From assembly GCF_004363725.1 (NCBI RefSeq), contig NZ_SNZF01000016.1, positions 32,476 through 96,475 on the forward strand: a stretch of 64,000 nucleotides of DNA, in the 5' to 3' direction. This DNA is from Aquamicrobium defluvii. GTDB taxonomy: Bacteria > Pseudomonadota > Alphaproteobacteria > Rhizobiales > Rhizobiaceae. Both the position numbers and the translations under genes were made by a program. Positions 18,387 to 26,970 of this stretch are shown here, piece by piece; positions within the stretch are counted from its first letter, which is position 1, and each line of letters begins with the position of its first letter. The notes under the pieces are model-generated. The model did not search any database and was not told the DNA's origin. It saw nothing but the letters and a program-made list of their open reading frames with translations.

Positions 18387-20178
18387 CACGGATATGCTCC
18401 AACGCTTGCAAAATATAGTCGGGGCACGTCTCGTCGCTGACGTGGGGAGCGAGCGCCTGTGCGAAGCGCCCTTTTCCAATCCGCTCGATGAGCTTGATCA
18501 GGCGCTCCTCGTCGAGATCGTCAGTGTCATCGACCCAGGTCTGCACGAGGTCGCGTGTGGCTTGGCTGATGGGAAGCTCTCGTTCGATGACCTCCTGCAT
18601 GGCCTCTGCCAGCCCGCCGATGAACAGCTCGGGTTCGAGTGTGTTGCTGTTGACGAAATAGCCGAATGGTTCGGCGCGAGCGATCACCGCGTCGGCGTCG
18701 AGGGGCAGATAATTCACGCCCGCCTCTACGAGCGAAAGAATACTGATCAATCGCCGCCTGACGAATGGCGGATTGGCGCCGTTCGGATCGCGATCCGTCA
18801 GGATGACGTGCGGAATGTTCAAGCCCTGCGGCCCCAACAACTTCACATAGGGAGTGAAGTTCGTGCCGCCCACTGAGCACACCGTTATGCCCAACATGTC
18901 GAGCGGGATGTCCAGCGCTTCCGCGAAGGCGGGGATGAGGAACCGCTCGGCATCGCCCTCGACCAGGATTACGCCGCGCGCGAAGAAGATTTCGCCCCGG
19001 CTGACGTCGATGTAGCGCTGCAGATCCGCCTCATCTCGCGCGGTAAACGGCGCATTCGCGGTCGAAACCGCGATCGTCGTCTCTTCGCTGACATCATGGC
19101 GCAGCAGCACGATTGAACGGATCGGGGTCACGCTGGCAATATGCGGGGAGTGCGTCGTCAAAATTGTCGTGAGCGGCGGTATATCCTCCTCGTCTTCCCC
19201 GGTGTTGCCGAGGAAATAACGATAGACGAGCCGCTGCACATGCGGGTGGAGATGGGCTTCCGGCTCCTCGACCACGAAAAACGTATGGTCCCGCTCGCCG
19301 TCTGTGACGAGCCGGTCGAGCTCGAGGCTCTTCAGCGCCAGGAAAATCAAGTTTGCGGTGCCAAGGCTGGCGTCCGGGATGCCGCGCGCGCCATTGTCGA
19401 TCAGCAAGCGCAAACTGCGCAGCAGCGCATCCACCCGTGTGGGCGCGAGACCGAGCGTCAATGGGACAGCGTGCTGCTCGCCGGCGATGGCAATCAGACG
19501 CTCGCCTATCCGTTGCGCCGTAGCGACCACCTCGGCGCGGCCCACCAGGTCGGCCTGCGCTTCGCTGACCAACTCCTGAATTTCTTCGCGCGCATCTTCA
19601 TCAAGCGAAGTCGCCAACTGCTCGATCAACGGCCTGAGCGGTGAATTGCGCCAGCTCGACAGATCCTTCTCGGCATCGCGCAAAGCGACCTGCACGTCGA
19701 GCGGTAGCATCCGGCGTAACGAAGAGCCGATCGACATCTCCGGGTCGTCGCCGCCGAAGATAATATACTCGTAGTCGGCCAAGCCCTCCGGATCACGGCC
19801 GAGATTTGCCTTAGGCTGGAAGCGGTAAGTCAGGCGTGCGACCATCGGCGGACCAGGGTCCACCACGCAATCGCCAAGATGAGCCATCAGCCGAGGATCG
19901 TCGGTGAAGTCGGTTAGCTCGACGGAAATCTCGATAGTTTCCCCGAGTTTATCTGCCCCCAACCCATCCCAGAAATGCTCAAGCCCGAGCTGCCGGTCGC
20001 GCTCGGATAGACCGGGGTCGAGGATCAATTGGAGAGCGCGGATGAAGTTGCTCTTGCCGACCTTATTCTCGCCTACGATAACGATGCTGTCGCCCGTTTC
20101 TACGTCTAGGTCCGAAAAGTTGGCGAAATTCCTTATTTTTACTCGTGAGATGCGCAAGTCAGTCCCCCACTGCTTCAT
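18373..20178 (-). CDS. gajA: Gabija GajA, OLD-family ATPase-TOPRIM nuclease
   Basis: A class 2 OLD nuclease. The ABC-type ATPase has Walker A VGENKVGKSNF (residues 35-45), a signature-like SLGTANLIFLAL, Walker B FFVVEEPEAHLHP, and the H-loop ILTTHSPHI. The TOPRIM domain follows: the catalytic Glu in VILVEGDAERFLIPAF and the metal-binding pair in VILTDRD. GajA nicks DNA and is gated by nucleotides; together with GajB it forms the Gabija antiphage complex. An ATG at 20217 is also possible; neither has a strong ribosome site, and 20178 gives the usual short lead before the RISRVKIRNF strand. The order gajA-gajB is canonical. Confidence 0.9.
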   Translation of the reverse strand: MKQWGTDLRISRVKIRNFANFSDLDVETGDSIVIVGENKVGKSNFIRALQLILDPGLSERDRQLGLEHFWDGLGADKLGETIEISVELTDFTDDPRLMAHLGDCVVDPGPPMVARLTYRFQPKANLGRDPEGLADYEYIIFGGDDPEMSIGSSLRRMLPLDVQVALRDAEKDLSSWRNSPLRPLIEQLATSLDEDAREEIQELVSEAQADLVGRAEVVATAQRIGERLIAIAGEQHAVPLTLGLAPTRVDALLRSLRLLIDNGARGIPDASLGTANLIFLALKSLELDRLVTDGERDHTFFVVEEPEAHLHPHVQRLVYRYFLGNTGEDEEDIPPLTTILTTHSPHIASVTPIRSIVLLRHDVSEETTIAVSTANAPFTARDEADLQRYIDVSRGEIFFARGVILVEGDAERFLIPAFAEALDIPLDMLGITVCSVGGTNFTPYVKLLGPQGLNIPHVILTDRDPNGANPPFVRRRLISILSLVEAGVNYLPLDADAVIARAEPFGYFVNSNTLEPELFIGGLAEAMQEVIERELPISQATRDLVQTWVDDTDDLDEERLIKLIERIGKGRFAQALAPHVSDETCPDYILQALEHIRDAVS

Positions 20179-20217
20179 GCAACCAGATCGCACTGCAGAT
20201 TTAGCATTGCAAGACAT

Positions 20218-20734
20218 TTGTCCGCTCTATCCGCATCGGTCTTCGATACCGGGCTGTCTGCTTCCGCCCCGACTCGGACATTCATCGAAGCCATGGCTTG
20301 TCCGCTTGGAACGCGATTGAGACAAATGGGCTTGAAACAACAGGGTCCTTGGTTCGGATCCTTTAAGGCGTTCACATTTAACGGCCCAAAAGCGGCGCCA
20401 CACTGGTCGCTGGTTTAAGAGCGGATCCGCGCGCCGGGGGCTGTCGATCCCGATTTCCGGCTTTTTGCCGGCGCTATGCTAAACCTCCTGCGGCAACCCT
20501 TTTAACCGGTCTTTCGGGAGGCGAACGGCTTTCGCAGTTCCTGCTACAGCTGGTATGCCCTTCCTATTTTGGACGCTTCCGCTCAACGACCCAACAGCTG
20601 TCACCGCGTGAAACTGCGCGATTGTAAACCTTGCTCGCCAGTTGGCTGAAATCGCACCCCACCAACACGGTTGATCTGCCGATCGTGCCGTGTTTTGAAG
20701 GTGGCACATTGGCGGTGGGGCTTGGACAACAGGA
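20218..20734. other. Intergenic region with no supported gene
   Basis: About 500 bp between the divergently oriented gajA and exonuclease genes. Short open frames on both strands lack family resemblance and ribosome sites. It should hold the two promoters. No repeat, RNA gene or attachment-site duplication was identified by eye. Confidence 0.5.
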
Positions 20735-21715
20735 ATGGCAGAACAGTTTGACATGTTTTCGGAGCAGACGGCGCGCGATCCGATGGTCACGCGTGGCACC
20801 TCCAAATCCACCAAGGTCGAAAAGCATGCCATCCCGATGAGTGAAGAGGACATGGTTCGTCATCTGTCGGAGACTGGTCGATATCGGATCCTCACGAAAC
20901 TCGTGCCGCGCGCAATCGCGCCATTCGCCCGGCCAACGTACCCCCTCAAGGGCATCATTCTCGACACCGAGACCACGGGCCTCAATGCTCGCAAGGATGA
21001 GATCATCGAGATTGGCGTGATCGCATTCACCTTCGATGCAACAGGAAGCATCGGTGACGTGACCGGCATCTACGGCGGACTTCAGCAGCCGGGCGTTTTC
21101 ATTCCCACTGAGATCACCAGGCTCACCGGGATCACGGATAATATGGTGGCCGGGCAGTCAATCGATATGGCTGCGTTGCGGGAACTGATTGAACCGGCTG
21201 ATCTGCTGATCGCCCACAATGCCGGTTTCGACCGGCCATTCTGCGAGGCATTCTCTCCTTTATTCTCCGGCAAGGCCTGGGCTTGCTCCAACTCCGAGAT
21301 CGACTGGTCGTTGCGGGGATATGAAGGCACCAAGCTCGGATACCTGATCGGGCAAGCGGGATATTTTCATGAGGGTCATCGTGCTGTTGATGATTGTTTC
21401 GCGCTCTTGGAAGTTCTCGCCCGGCAAGACGATGGATCGGGTTCCACGGCTTTCGCCGAGCTCTATGAAGCAAGCCAGACTTCGCGTGTGCGTATCTTTG
21501 CGGAGAACAGCCCCTTCGACATGAAGGACCACCTGAGGGCGCGAGGCTATCGCTGGTCTGACGGAAGCGACGGCCGTCCCAAATCCTGGTGGATCGAGGT
21601 GGGGGAAGAAGCGCTCGATGATGAGCTCCGCTATCTCAGGGCCGAAATCTACCGTTATCCAGACGCCGATCCTCCAATCAAACGCCTCACTGCCTTCGAC
21701 CGGTTCCGGGCCTGA
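20735..21715 (+). CDS. DnaQ-like 3'-5' exonuclease (DEDDh)
   Basis: A 326-residue exonuclease. Residues 70-235 hold the DEDDh set: LDTETTGLNARKDEIIEIGV (Exo I), LLIAHNAGFDRPF (Exo II), and HRAVDDCFALLEVL (Exo III, with the general-base His). A C-terminal segment (VRIFAENSPFDMKDHLRARG, then YRWSDGSDGRPKSWWIEV) is a small beta-rich domain commonly fused to such exonucleases in rhizobia. It is not the polymerase III epsilon subunit, which is shorter and lacks this tail. It may trim DNA during repair. The start ATG follows ACAACAGGA. It stands as a single gene. Confidence 0.85.
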   Translation: MAEQFDMFSEQTARDPMVTRGTSKSTKVEKHAIPMSEEDMVRHLSETGRYRILTKLVPRAIAPFARPTYPLKGIILDTETTGLNARKDEIIEIGVIAFTFDATGSIGDVTGIYGGLQQPGVFIPTEITRLTGITDNMVAGQSIDMAALRELIEPADLLIAHNAGFDRPFCEAFSPLFSGKAWACSNSEIDWSLRGYEGTKLGYLIGQAGYFHEGHRAVDDCFALLEVLARQDDGSGSTAFAELYEASQTSRVRIFAENSPFDMKDHLRARGYRWSDGSDGRPKSWWIEVGEEALDDELRYLRAEIYRYPDADPPIKRLTAFDRFRA

Positions 21716-21886
21716 GGTAACCTACTTGATCCATCCCTGATCGGAGGCATGCTTTAAGCGCATGGCCGACCTGAGGCCTTGTGCCTTATCGACGGGCGTC
21801 CAAGAGCCTATATTCCAGTCATCGAAACGACGTTGGAACCAACGCAAGGTTGCTGGCGTCAAGAGACCTCACGAAAGGGGATCATC

Positions 21887-22033
21887 ATGAACGTAGCACG
21901 CTCTTTCAACAGCTGGCGCAAGTATCGTCAGACCGTTACCGAACTCGGCCGCATGAGCTCGCGCGAACTGCAGGACCTCGGTATCAATCGTGCCGACATC
22001 CACAGCGTTGCTCGCCAGTCGGTCGCTCGCTAA
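21887..22033 (+). CDS. DUF1127 small protein (CcaF1-like)
   Basis: A 48-residue basic protein (MNVARSFNSWRKYRQTVTEL, then LGINRADIHSVAR) with the DUF1127 pattern: an N-terminal amphipathic helix and a turn ending in LxDLGIxRxDI. GAAAGGGG lies 7 bases before the ATG. Related alphaproteobacterial proteins act as small RNA-binding or phosphate- and stress-related regulators; in Rhodobacter the gene ccaF1 lies just upstream of the CcsR small RNAs. The same pairing is seen here, with four CCTCCTCCC hairpins downstream, which supports co-regulation. Confidence 0.85.
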   Translation: MNVARSFNSWRKYRQTVTELGRMSSRELQDLGINRADIHSVARQSVAR

Positions 22034-22066
22034 GCGGCTTTTTCCTGCCCATCCTGAATGACACTA

Positions 22067-22090
22067 CGCCCGCTGATGACGCGGGCGTTT
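22067..22090 (+). terminator. Hairpin after the DUF1127 gene
   Basis: CGCCCGC and GCGGGCG pair around TGATGAC and are followed by only TTTCTG, so termination may be partial, allowing read-through into the hairpin array at 22221. Confidence 0.6.
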
Positions 22091-22220
22091 CTGTGTCTGA
22101 CCGCCGCGAGGCGCTGTGCTGGAGATCGCTCTCATCAGAATTAGGCCGTGCATTTTCCGCATAGCTGCAGTGCAGCAAAGTCTATTTAATGTGCGGCGAG
22201 AATGGGTATCTTGGTTTTCA

Positions 22221-22375
22221 TCGAAGTGATGCACCTCCTCCCGCAGAGCTTCGAATTCAGACGGCCCACTCCTCCTCCCAAGGGGCGTCTGTCGGAACAG
22301 CGGCACTCCTCCTCCCAGCCGTTGTTCGGTTCTTTTCGGAAAGCCTGCCGCACCTCCTCCCGCGGCAGGCTTTTT
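22221..22375 (+). ncRNA. Array of four CCTCCTCCC hairpin small RNAs (CcsR/cuckoo-like)
   Basis: The nonamer CCTCCTCCC (CCUCCUCCC in RNA) occurs at 22234, 22271, 22308 and 22353, each time in the loop of a hairpin. Hairpin 1 pairs TCGAAG/CTTCGA (22221-22254), hairpin 2 CAGACG/CGTCTG (22258-22291), hairpin 3 ACAGCGGC/GCCGTTGT with one G-U pair (22297-22325), and hairpin 4 GCCTGCCGC/GCGGCAGGC (22343-22370), which is followed by TTTTT and so is also the terminator. The loop is complementary to Shine-Dalgarno sequences. Rhodobacter CcsR1-4 and the rhizobial cuckoo RNAs have this design, also downstream of a DUF1127 gene. The RNA 5' ends cannot be fixed from sequence. Confidence 0.85.
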
Positions 22376-22394
22376 CGTTTTGCGGACTTGCTGA

Positions 22395-23558
22395 TCAGAG
22401 CCCGAGAGCTAGCTGCGGTTCTTGCCCGCTTTCTTCCGTGTTAAGGGACGACAGGGTGATCCCCAGGAGCCGCACTGGACGTTTGAACGGGAACACCGAG
22501 GCAAGTAGGTACTCCGCAATTTCCAGCATCTGGTCGATGCCCGAGACGGCTCCCGACACTGTCTGGCTGCGTGTCGCCGGGCTGAAATCCGAATATTTGA
22601 TTTTGACCGTCACGGTCTTTCCCATGATGTCGTGCGCCTCGCAATACCTCCAGACTTTCTCGGCCAATGGCCGCAGGTCGGCTTTGGCCCGATCGAGATC
22701 GTCGATGTCCTCAACGAAGGTGTCTTCAGCGCCGACCGACTTGCGGATTCTGTCGGGCCTCACTTGCCGTTCGTCGATGCCGCGAGCAATACCGTAGAAA
22801 TACGGGCCGGACTTCCCGAAATGCTGCTGGAGGAAGGCGAGGGACTTGGACTTCAGATCAAGCCCGGTTTCTATGCCATGCTGTTTCATCCGCTCGGCGG
22901 TGGCCGGCCCCACGCCGTGGAATTTCTTGACGGGGAGGGCTTCGACAAAACCCGGGCCGTTCTTCGGCGTGATAACAGCCTGTCCATTCGGCTTGTTCAG
23001 ATCGCTCGCCATCTTGGCGAGAAACTTGTTGTAAGAAATGCCTGCCGAGGCATTGAGGCCTGTGACCGCCTTGATCTTAGCTCGGATCTCCAGCGCAATC
23101 TCGGTGGCGATCTCCATGCCCTTCAGGTTCTCGGTGACATCGAGATAGGCTTCGTCCAGCGACACCGGCTCGATCAGCGGCGTATATTCGGCGAAGATCT
23201 CGCGGATCTGCTGCGATACCACCTTGTAGACGTCGAAGCGCGGCGGCACAAAGATCAAGTCCGGACATTTGCGCTTGGCGGTGACCGACGGCATGGCCGA
23301 ATGCACGCCGAAGACACGGGCCTCGTAACTTGCAGCCGCTACGACACCGCGTGCCGCCGACCCGCCGACGGCCAGTGGCAGGCCACGCAGCTCCGGATTG
23401 TCACGTTGTTCGACCGAGGCATAAAAGGCATCCATATCGACATGGATGATTTTGCGCACGTTTTGCGCGCTCCCCATGACGTCAGTGCCCACAGGATAAG
23501 CCGGCATTTGGTAAACGGCCATTTGACTGCCGTGATCGTGCTCTGTGCTGGTGATCAA
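22395..23558 (-). CDS. dinB: DNA polymerase IV (Y family)
   Basis: An error-prone translesion polymerase of 387 residues. Palm motifs are IIHVDMDAFYASVEQRDNP near residue 38 and SLDEAYLDVT near 125, holding the catalytic acids. The helix-hairpin-helix thumb is GVGPATAERMKQHGIETG. The little-finger domain follows, with SVGAEDTFVEDI. The ATG overlaps the stop of the SRAP gene upstream (ATGA), so the two are co-expressed. A second start at MGSAQNVRK is possible but would break the coupling. The C-terminus LNTEESGQEPQLALGL ends with a beta-clamp-binding-like QPQLALGL-type peptide. Rhizobia often have several dinB copies; this one is plasmid-type. Confidence 0.93.
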   Translation of the reverse strand: MITSTEHDHGSQMAVYQMPAYPVGTDVMGSAQNVRKIIHVDMDAFYASVEQRDNPELRGLPLAVGGSAARGVVAAASYEARVFGVHSAMPSVTAKRKCPDLIFVPPRFDVYKVVSQQIREIFAEYTPLIEPVSLDEAYLDVTENLKGMEIATEIALEIRAKIKAVTGLNASAGISYNKFLAKMASDLNKPNGQAVITPKNGPGFVEALPVKKFHGVGPATAERMKQHGIETGLDLKSKSLAFLQQHFGKSGPYFYGIARGIDERQVRPDRIRKSVGAEDTFVEDIDDLDRAKADLRPLAEKVWRYCEAHDIMGKTVTVKIKYSDFSPATRSQTVSGAVSGIDQMLEIAEYLLASVFPFKRPVRLLGITLSSLNTEESGQEPQLALGL

Positions 23559-24232
23559 AGCAACAGACCTTCCTCGTCCGGCTTCGGTTTGGCCTGTGGC
23601 GGCACGATCACCAGCATGTTGCCCGGGAGCGGACGCTGTAGGTGGCGGGCTTCATCCCACGGTGCTGTCAGCCAGGTCTCGACTTCTTCAGGCGTGGTCA
23701 GGATGGCCGGCATGGCCTTTTGATGGATCGGCGAGACAATCTCGTTGGGCGAGGTCGTCAGAAATCCGATAAGTTCATATTCCTGCTCACCATCCCTGAC
23801 CTTGCGCACACCCTTCCATGGCGTCCAGAATCCGGCGAAAAACATCAGCGGCCGATCTTCGTTGCCGGCAAACCACGCGTTCGGCACGCGTCCGCCTTCC
23901 ACCTTGCTGGCTGGATCCGGTTCGGCAAAGGAGGTGAACGGCACGACGCAGCGGCTGGTTGGGCCGAGCCAGCGCCGCCAGTGCGGCGAACTCACGTTGC
24001 GGATATTGGTGACACCGGGATCGTAATTTTTCACATAAGCCGGCGGCGAGGGCATTCCCCAGGTCGCCCGGGCAATCTCGCGCTGTCCGTCCTCGGCAAC
24101 GCGGACGATCGGCGCCTGATAGCCTGGATAAACATCGAATGAGGCTTCATTCCAGCCGGCTCGATCCCGGAACGCCTTTGTAAATTGCAGAACCGCGTCG
24201 CGCGTGGTCGTCACATTATAGAGATTACACAC
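23555..24232 (-). CDS. SRAP-domain protein (YedK/HMCES, abasic-site crosslinker)
   Basis: The protein must begin at the GTG of 24232, since the catalytic cysteine has to be residue 2: the sequence reads (M)CNLYN. AGGAGG lies 8 bases upstream of this GTG. The conserved segments follow: NIRNVSSPHW, CVVPFTSFAEPD with the active-site Glu region, and SPIHQKAMP with the catalytic His. SRAP proteins form a thiazolidine crosslink with abasic sites in single-stranded DNA and so shield stalled forks from error-prone bypass. Its ATGA overlap with dinB places abasic-site protection and a Y-family polymerase in one transcript. Confidence 0.92.
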   Translation of the reverse strand: MCNLYNVTTTRDAVLQFTKAFRDRAGWNEASFDVYPGYQAPIVRVAEDGQREIARATWGMPSPPAYVKNYDPGVTNIRNVSSPHWRRWLGPTSRCVVPFTSFAEPDPASKVEGGRVPNAWFAGNEDRPLMFFAGFWTPWKGVRKVRDGEQEYELIGFLTTSPNEIVSPIHQKAMPAILTTPEEVETWLTAPWDEARHLQRPLPGNMLVIVPPQAKPKPDEEGLLL

Positions 24233-24314
24233 TACCCGTCCTCCTATCCAATGCGGCTCAAGGCGAAGTTTCCTGCCCTTTCGGAATGCAAGCAAGCTTT
24301 GAAAGCTCCAGCGA

Positions 24315-24575
24315 TCACGTGGGCTTTTGCAGCTCAAAAACCACGGCCGCCTCCAGCAAACAGGGAAATCCCGTCCCGCATCTATCCTGCCCGTCAGAAC
24401 AATGCATCTTGTCGCAACCCATCGCCATGCGACGGCGCAGATCCACAAAACGCATGCTGGCGCCAAACTGTTTCACCAGCGCCTTGCGATCGAGCTCGCC
24501 CTGTTGCCCGCACGGCTTGCATTCGACGGTAATCACCGGTCCCTTGAAATCTCTGAGCGTCAGTAGACCGGGCAT
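24315..24575 (-). CDS. Conserved small cysteine-rich protein upstream of the SRAP gene
   Basis: An 86-residue protein that I recognise only as a conserved hypothetical in rhizobia. Residues VITVECKPCGQQGELDRKAL contain a CxxC pair (ECKPCG), and a second Cys set lies at MGCDKMHC and DRCGTGFPC, so zinc binding is likely. The central stretch LVKQFGASMRFVDLRRRMAMGC is helical. It is co-directional with SRAP-dinB (82 bp away) and its start faces the imuA promoter. It could be part of the damage response or an unrelated gene; the function is unknown. Confidence 0.6.
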   Translation of the reverse strand: MPGLLTLRDFKGPVITVECKPCGQQGELDRKALVKQFGASMRFVDLRRRMAMGCDKMHCSDGQDRCGTGFPCLLEAAVVFELQKPT

Positions 24576-24718
24576 ATTTCTATTTTCTCATCTACGATAT
24601 TTTTCGTCCCATTCAGCATCGAATTGAATCTGCTTGATGAATCGATTGAGCAACAGCCGTCTCGTGATGCCGGCTGCAGTCCACCCGATTCTTGCCCGTT
24701 GACTCATCGCCGTTTAAA

Positions 24719-24733
24719 AAACAAAAACAGAAC
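24719..24733. promoter_or_regulatory. Candidate LexA box before imuA
   Basis: AAAC-N7-GAAC differs by one base from the alphaproteobacterial LexA consensus GAAC-N7-GAAC (GTTC-N7-GTTC on the other strand). It lies about 50 bases upstream of the imuA ATG in the shared divergent region, where SOS control is expected. Confidence 0.4.
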
Positions 24734-24782
24734 ATATCAGCTTTTTTTGGCTATGCAAATGCACTCTTTATGTAGGAACCGG

Positions 24783-25538
24783 ATGCCAATCACTGCCGCC
24801 AACCCCGTCATTTCCGAGCTTCAGGACCGCATCCGGCGGCTTGAAGGCGGAGCTGCGCGCAAGGGCGAGGTGCTGTCGTTCGGAATTGCCGAGATCGATG
24901 CAAAGCTTCCCGGTGGTGGGTTGGCCCGCGGCGCCTTGCACGAAGTGGCCGGTGGTGGCGCCGATGCGGTCCATGGCGCGGCCGCCGCTCTGTTTGTCGC
25001 CGGGATCGTCGCGCGCACCAAAGGCGACGTCCTTTGGTGCCTGACACGGCCGGATCTGTTTGCGCCGGCATTGGCTCAGGCAGGCCTCCATCATGATCGG
25101 GTGATCTATGTCGAAGCTGACCGGGAAGAGGACGTGCTCACGAATTTCGAAGAGGGCCTGCGTTTTGGCGGGCTTGGCGCCGTCGTCGCCGAACTCGTAC
25201 GTTTACCGATGACCGCCTCGCGGCGCCTGCAGCTGGCGGCCGAGGCCTCAGGAACGATCGGCATTGCGCTGCGACGATGGCGGCGCCCGACGGAGGCAGC
25301 TGATTTCGGGCAGCCGACAGCCGCCACGACACGATGGCGCATCAGCGTTCTGCCCTCCGAGCCGCTGCCCGTGCCCGGTATCGGGCGGGCACGGTGGCTG
25401 GCGGAATTGATCAGAGCAAGAGCGGGAGAAGCCGCGGAATTTGAAATAGGTGCCTGCGATGCCACGGGTCGTATCAGTCTTTCTCCCCACGCTCGCGACG
25501 GACAGGATCAGGCGCGCCGATCCCGGAATTTTGCCTGA
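24783..25538 (+). CDS. imuA: ImuA, RecA-like accessory of the mutasome
   Basis: A 251-residue RecA/SulA-like protein: LRDRIRRLEG-like lead (here ELQDRIRRLEG), FGIAEIDAKLPGGGLARGAL, and VLWCLTRPDLFAPALAQAGL. The Walker A lysine of RecA is not retained, as expected for ImuA. It partners ImuB and DnaE2 in damage-induced mutagenesis. The ATG at 24783 is preceded by AGGAACCGG. The end overlaps imuB by about 80 bp in another frame, giving a compact operon. Confidence 0.9.
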   Translation: MPITAANPVISELQDRIRRLEGGAARKGEVLSFGIAEIDAKLPGGGLARGALHEVAGGGADAVHGAAAALFVAGIVARTKGDVLWCLTRPDLFAPALAQAGLHHDRVIYVEADREEDVLTNFEEGLRFGGLGAVVAELVRLPMTASRRLQLAAEASGTIGIALRRWRRPTEAADFGQPTAATTRWRISVLPSEPLPVPGIGRARWLAELIRARAGEAAEFEIGACDATGRISLSPHARDGQDQARRSRNFA

Positions 25539-26970
25539 AACACCGGTCGTGGTCGTCGCGCGCAGTGGGTCAAAACGCACCGTGGCCGCAATCGACGCTG
25601 CGGCCTTCAAGGCGGGCGCCCGCATCGGCATGCCCGCCGCCAAAGCCCAGGCGATGATATCCGGCCTGCATCTCGTCGATGCCGACCGACAAGGTGATGC
25701 ATCGGCGATCGAGCGCCTGGCACTGTGGATGCTGCGCCAATATACGCCGGTGGTGGCAATGGACGGTCGCGATGGCATTGTCATGGATACCGAGGGCGCC
25801 GACCATCTGCGCGGCGGCGAGTTGCCGATGCTGACTGGTCTTGTCAACGCTCTGAGAGGTCACGGTCTTCAGGCCCGCGGCGCCATTGCCGACACATGGG
25901 GCAGCGCCCATGCGATTGCCCGCGCCACGCGGCGTGAGGTGATTATTGTGCCGGTTGGCGAGACAGCCAAAGCTGTCGTCAATCTGCCGATTTCCAGCCT
26001 TCGTCTGCCTTCCGAGATCGTCAGCGGTCTGGCGGTGCTCGGGTTTCGCACCGTTGGCGAGCTTTCCGCAACGCCGCGGGCGCCTCTGACACTGCGCTTC
26101 GGGCCGGAGGTCGGCCGCAGGCTCGATCAGATGTTCGGGCGTGTCGTCGAACCGATCGACCCCATTCGCACCGCGGAACTGGTCGAAGTGGTCAGATCCT
26201 TTTCCGAGCCGATCGGTGCGGCCGAGACCATCGCCAAATATATCGGCAAGCTGGTGGTCGAACTCTGCGCGGCATTGGAGACGCGCGCGCAGGGCGTTCG
26301 CCGCGCCGATCTCATCGTCTACCGCGTCGACAACACATTGCAGTCCCTGCGTGCCGGCACGGCCAAGCCGGTGCGCGATATTCCACACCTGACAAAGCTA
26401 CTCTGTTCCAGCATCGAGAAGATAGATCCCGGTTTCGGTATCGAAAAACTTTCCCTTGCCGCGACGATGATCGAACCGTTTGAAGAGAAGCAGTCGATCT
26501 CCTCGCTGGTCGAAGAAACCATCGTCGACGTCACGCCGCTGCTCGACAGTCTTGGAAATCGCGGCCAGCGCATGTACCGGCTGGCTCCGGTCGAGAGCGA
26601 CGTTCCCGAGCGCAATGTCGGACGTGTCTCCCCCGTTTCCGCAAAACTGGGTCAGGCCTGGCCGACCCGCTGGCCGCGGCCGAGCCGGATGCTGGCGCAC
26701 CCGGAACGGATCCAGGTGATTGCGCTCACACCCGACCATCCGCCGGCATCAATGACCTGGCGGGGAAAACGTCGGCGCATCAAGCGCGGCGATGGGCCGG
26801 AACGTGTCTTTGGCGAATGGTGGGTTCGTTCCTCCGAGATGGAGGCGGTCAGGGACTACTATTCCGTCGAGGACGAGGACGGCAATCGCTTCTGGGTCTA
26901 TCGCTCCGGCGACGGTGTGGACCCCACGACCGGAACGGCCAAATGGTTTCTGCACGGGATCTATGGCTGA
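25459..26970 (+). CDS. imuB: ImuB, inactive Y-family polymerase-like hub
   Basis: A 503-residue Y-family-like protein. The N-terminus [19 protein letters not shown] lacks the catalytic DMDAFF acids, and the second site ([15 protein letters not shown]) is degenerate, as in ImuB. It therefore serves as an adaptor that carries ImuA and DnaE2 to the beta clamp. The ATG at 25459 has AGG 10 bases before it; a GTG at 25450 is the alternative. The C-terminus ([20 protein letters not shown], then FWVYRSG) is the conserved tail. It overlaps imuA upstream and its stop TGA shares a base with the dnaE2 ATG. Confidence 0.9.
   Translation: MPRVVSVFLPTLATDRIRRADPGILPETPVVVVARSGSKRTVAAIDAAAFKAGARIGMPAAKAQAMISGLHLVDADRQGDASAIERLALWMLRQYTPVVAMDGRDGIVMDTEGADHLRGGELPMLTGLVNALRGHGLQARGAIADTWGSAHAIARATRREVIIVPVGETAKAVVNLPISSLRLPSEIVSGLAVLGFRTVGELSATPRAPLTLRFGPEVGRRLDQMFGRVVEPIDPIRTAELVEVVRSFSEPIGAAETIAKYIGKLVVELCAALETRAQGVRRADLIVYRVDNTLQSLRAGTAKPVRDIPHLTKLLCSSIEKIDPGFGIEKLSLAATMIEPFEEKQSISSLVEETIVDVTPLLDSLGNRGQRMYRLAPVESDVPERNVGRVSPVSAKLGQAWPTRWPRPSRMLAHPERIQVIALTPDHPPASMTWRGKRRRIKRGDGPERVFGEWWVRSSEMEAVRDYYSVEDEDGNRFWVYRSGDGVDPTTGTAKWFLHGIYG

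Noticed and set aside
22234..22361. CRISPR-like array of short repeats
   Set aside because: The repeated unit is only 9 bases, each copy sits in a different hairpin, and there are no cas genes. The small-RNA reading explains it.
22632..23723. Long plus-strand frame of 363 codons
   Set aside because: It lies antisense to dinB and the SRAP end, has no domain, and reflects the codon bias of the real genes.
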